Made by a program: the position numbers and the translations under genes
Shown here: positions 62,467 through 64,000 of the stretch, one piece after another
Layout: the number at the start of each line of letters is the position of its first letter
Numbering within the stretch: the stretch's first letter is position 1
The notes under the pieces: generated by a model
Told to the model about the DNA's origin: nothing
The model's input: only the letters and a program-made list of their open reading frames with translations
Database searches by the model: none
Assembly (NCBI RefSeq): GCF_034439435.1
Contig: NZ_JAPCKJ010000001.1
Location: 1,054,001 to 1,118,000 of the forward strand
DNA: 64,000 nt
DNA from: Sarcina sp034439435
GTDB taxonomy: Bacteria > Bacillota > Clostridia > Clostridiales > Clostridiaceae
Direction of reading: 5' to 3'

Positions 62467-63123
62467 CTATTTTATTCTCTTGATTATTTTATTATAAAAA
62501 AAAGTTAAAACTACTGAGATCACTACTATAAGTATTAATATCTTGTTTGCTAATCCTGAATCACCATTTTCAATGGCATAATACATAGCCATAGGAATTG
62601 TTTGAGTCTTTCCTTGAATATTTCCAGCAACCAAAATAGTTGCTCCAAATTCTCCAAAAACTCTTGCTATACTAAGTACAATCCCTGTATACAATCCTTT
62701 TTTAGAAAGAGGTAAACTTATAAGTCTGTATAATTTAAAGTCCGTTGCACCCATTTCTCTTGCAGCATTTTTTACATCCTCATTAACACCAATCAATGAA
62801 GTTTTTAAACTCTGATACATAATTGGTATTGAAACAACTATTCCAACAACAACTGCTCCTATCCATGTGAATATAATGCTCATGTCAAAATTATTATATA
62901 GAAACTCACCAATTATTCCCTTCTTGCCTAAAATCAAAAGAATCAAATATCCAACAGCAGAAGGAGGGAGAAACATAGGAAATATTATTATTGTTTCAAC
63001 TATATTTCTAAATTTAAAATTCTTCTCTATCATTAAATAGCCAAGCAATATCCCTAAAATACAACTTAACAATACAGATACAAAAACAACCTTTAAAGAT
63101 ATTAAGAAAGCTTCTAATATCAT
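62467..63123 (-). CDS. modB: Molybdate ABC transporter permease
   Basis: This 218-residue ModB has five to six membrane helices. It carries the pore signature IIFPMFLPPSAVGYLILLILG (~residue 45-65) and the EAA loop KNAAREMGATDFKLYRLISLPLSKKG. It starts three bases after the modA stop, and its ribosome-binding site GAGGTGAA lies inside the end of modA. A modC ATPase gene does not follow; moaC does. Confidence 0.95.
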   Translation of the reverse strand: MILEAFLISLKVVFVSVLLSCILGILLGYLMIEKNFKFRNIVETIIIFPMFLPPSAVGYLILLILGKKGIIGEFLYNNFDMSIIFTWIGAVVVGIVVSIPIMYQSLKTSLIGVNEDVKNAAREMGATDFKLYRLISLPLSKKGLYTGIVLSIARVFGEFGATILVAGNIQGKTQTIPMAMYYAIENGDSGLANKILILIVVISVVLTFFYNKIIKRIK

Positions 63124-63126
63124 TCT

Positions 63127-63897
63127 CTAGTTCACCTCAAAACCATACTCACTAAATACCTCTTTACTTTTACTATTTTCTAAGTAATTAATAAATTTCT
63201 TTGCCTCTTCACTATTTTTACTATTTTTTAGTAAGCATAACTCATATTCTATAGGTTTATGATAATCATTTGGTACTTCATAAATTATTTTACTATTTTT
63301 TAAGTCTAAAGCATCAGTTTTATAAACAAATCCAAGATTAGCTTCTCCATTTTCCACATATGTTTTAACACTTGTTACGCTTCTAGCAAAAACCAACTTA
63401 CTTTCAATATCCTTAAAAATCCCTAATTTCTCTAAGCTCTCTTTAGCATATTGACCTGCTGGAACTGTGGATACATCACCCATAGCAATTTTACCTTCTG
63501 CAGTTTTAAGATTTTCTAATGAATTTATTTTCTGGTTATAATCATTATTTTCAATTAAAACTAGTTCATTCCTTAAAATTTTATAAGATTCATTTTTATT
63601 TACTAAACCTGAATCTATAAGATCTTGTGCATATTTAGTATTAGCCGAGAAGAATAAATCTACATCTGCTCCATCATCAATTTGTTTTTTCAATGTTCCT
63701 GATCCACCAACATTATATTGAACCTTTACTCCATATTCTTTTTCAAAATCTGCTCCTATTTTCTCCATAGGTTTTTGAAGACTTGCTGCAATACTTACAG
63801 TTAAGGTTTTATCACCATTATTCTTCGTACATCCTACAAATAATAATGATAACACTCCTATTACCATTATTATTGCTAGGCTCATTTTCTTGCACAT
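63127..63897 (-). CDS. modA: Molybdate-binding lipoprotein
   Basis: This 256-residue periplasmic-type binding protein is anchored as a lipoprotein (signal helix, then FVGC lipobox with Cys near 23). Family blocks include LTVSIAASLQKPMEKIGADFEKEYG, YNVGGSGTLKKQIDDGADVDLFFSAN (oxyanion-binding Ser) and TVPAGQYAKESLEKLG. It takes up molybdate, possibly tungstate, with ModB. Its ATG overlaps the end of the upstream MogA/MoaB gene, so translation is probably coupled. Confidence 0.95.
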   Translation of the reverse strand: MCKKMSLAIIMVIGVLSLLFVGCTKNNGDKTLTVSIAASLQKPMEKIGADFEKEYGVKVQYNVGGSGTLKKQIDDGADVDLFFSANTKYAQDLIDSGLVNKNESYKILRNELVLIENNDYNQKINSLENLKTAEGKIAMGDVSTVPAGQYAKESLEKLGIFKDIESKLVFARSVTSVKTYVENGEANLGFVYKTDALDLKNSKIIYEVPNDYHKPIEYELCLLKNSKNSEEAKKFINYLENSKSKEVFSEYGFEVN

Positions 63898-64000
63898 TCA
63901 CTTGCATCTCCTCTCAGAATATCTATTCCATGTTTTAAATCATCTAAAATATAATCCATAACTTCTCTACAGGCTTTTGGACTTCCTGGCATATTAACTA
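63882..64000 (-). CDS. MogA/MoaB-family molybdopterin protein (5' part outside window)
   Basis: Only the last 38 residues are visible. They begin VNMPGSPKACREVMDYILDD and end ILRGDASECARK before TGA at 63884-63882. The PGSPKA segment and the following helix are the C-terminal signature of MogA/MoaB, which adenylates molybdopterin before metal insertion. The stop codon lies 16 bases inside modA. It is the most upstream visible member of the molybdenum operon. Confidence 0.8.
   Translation of the reverse strand, partial: VNMPGSPKACREVMDYILDDLKHGIDILRGDASECARK

Overview
The window is AT-rich, low-GC Gram-positive DNA that looks like a chromosome segment of Clostridium perfringens or a very close relative. 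The reasons are the spore-formation genes (spoIIP, gpr, spoVAC-D-E, spoIIAA-AB-sigF, an alpha/beta SASP), anaerobic metabolism (one-piece pyruvate:ferredoxin oxidoreductase, flavodoxin), the CBS-DRTGG type pyrophosphatase, strong AGGAGG ribosome-binding sites and strong codon bias. This is inferred from protein recognition; no database was searched. I saw no rRNA, tRNA, CRISPR array, prophage or intact insertion sequence.

Layout. (1) 1-9.2 kb is a sporulation and core block: spoIIP (3' part cut by the window edge), gpr, rpsT, holA, a ComEC-like protein without its hydrolase domain, spoVAE-D-C and sigF-spoIIAB-spoIIAA. (2) 9.2-18.7 kb holds a Lon-type protease that has lost its P-loop, deoC, a small basic protein of unknown function, a Ca-type P-ATPase, the CBS pyrophosphatase, a HAD phosphatase and a Cys/His-rich DUF1292 protein. 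(3) 18.9-25.0 kb is an acid-resistance island: glutamate decarboxylase, a YhiM (DUF2776) membrane protein, a second glutamate decarboxylase and the glutamate/GABA antiporter GadC. Each gene has its own terminator, and two have long dyads in their leaders. (4) 25.9-35.5 kb carries pyruvate:ferredoxin oxidoreductase, flavodoxin, murG, a SASP gene, recJ, an M16 peptidase and a DJ-1/PfpI protein. (5) 35.5-41.5 kb is an apparent mnmH-parE-parC-DJ-1 operon behind a consensus promoter. (6) 41.7-49.3 kb has a membrane glycosyltransferase, a heavily decayed ilvC pseudogene, uvsE, ytaF, fabV with a FabT-like operator, and an APC permease. (7) 49.7-61.7 kb is a glycan-use locus: GH31, AraC regulator, ROK kinase, sugar-binding lipoprotein, GH38 alpha-mannosidase and two ABC permeases, with cre-like sites and an HdeD-family gene in the middle. 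(8) 61.9-64 kb is a molybdenum operon: moaC, modB, modA and the end of a MogA/MoaB gene.

How the genes fit together. Forespore genes dominate the left part: SpoIIAA/AB/SigF switch on forespore transcription, SpoVA proteins load dipicolinic acid, SASP coats the DNA and Gpr degrades it at germination. The gad island would consume protons by decarboxylating imported glutamate and exporting GABA, with YhiM as an accessory membrane protein. The glycan locus would import mannose- or glucose-containing oligosaccharides and trim them inside the cell, using an ATPase encoded elsewhere. The ilvC wreck fits an organism that takes branched-chain amino acids from its host.

The observations I rate highest are the two-decarboxylase/YhiM/GadC island with differing C-terminal tails and hairpin leaders, the P-loop-less Lon protease beside spoIIA, the ComEC without its hydrolase domain, the metal-binding-like DUF1292 protein, the FabT-like operator at fabV, and a roughly 116-nt structured element between the ROK and AraC genes.
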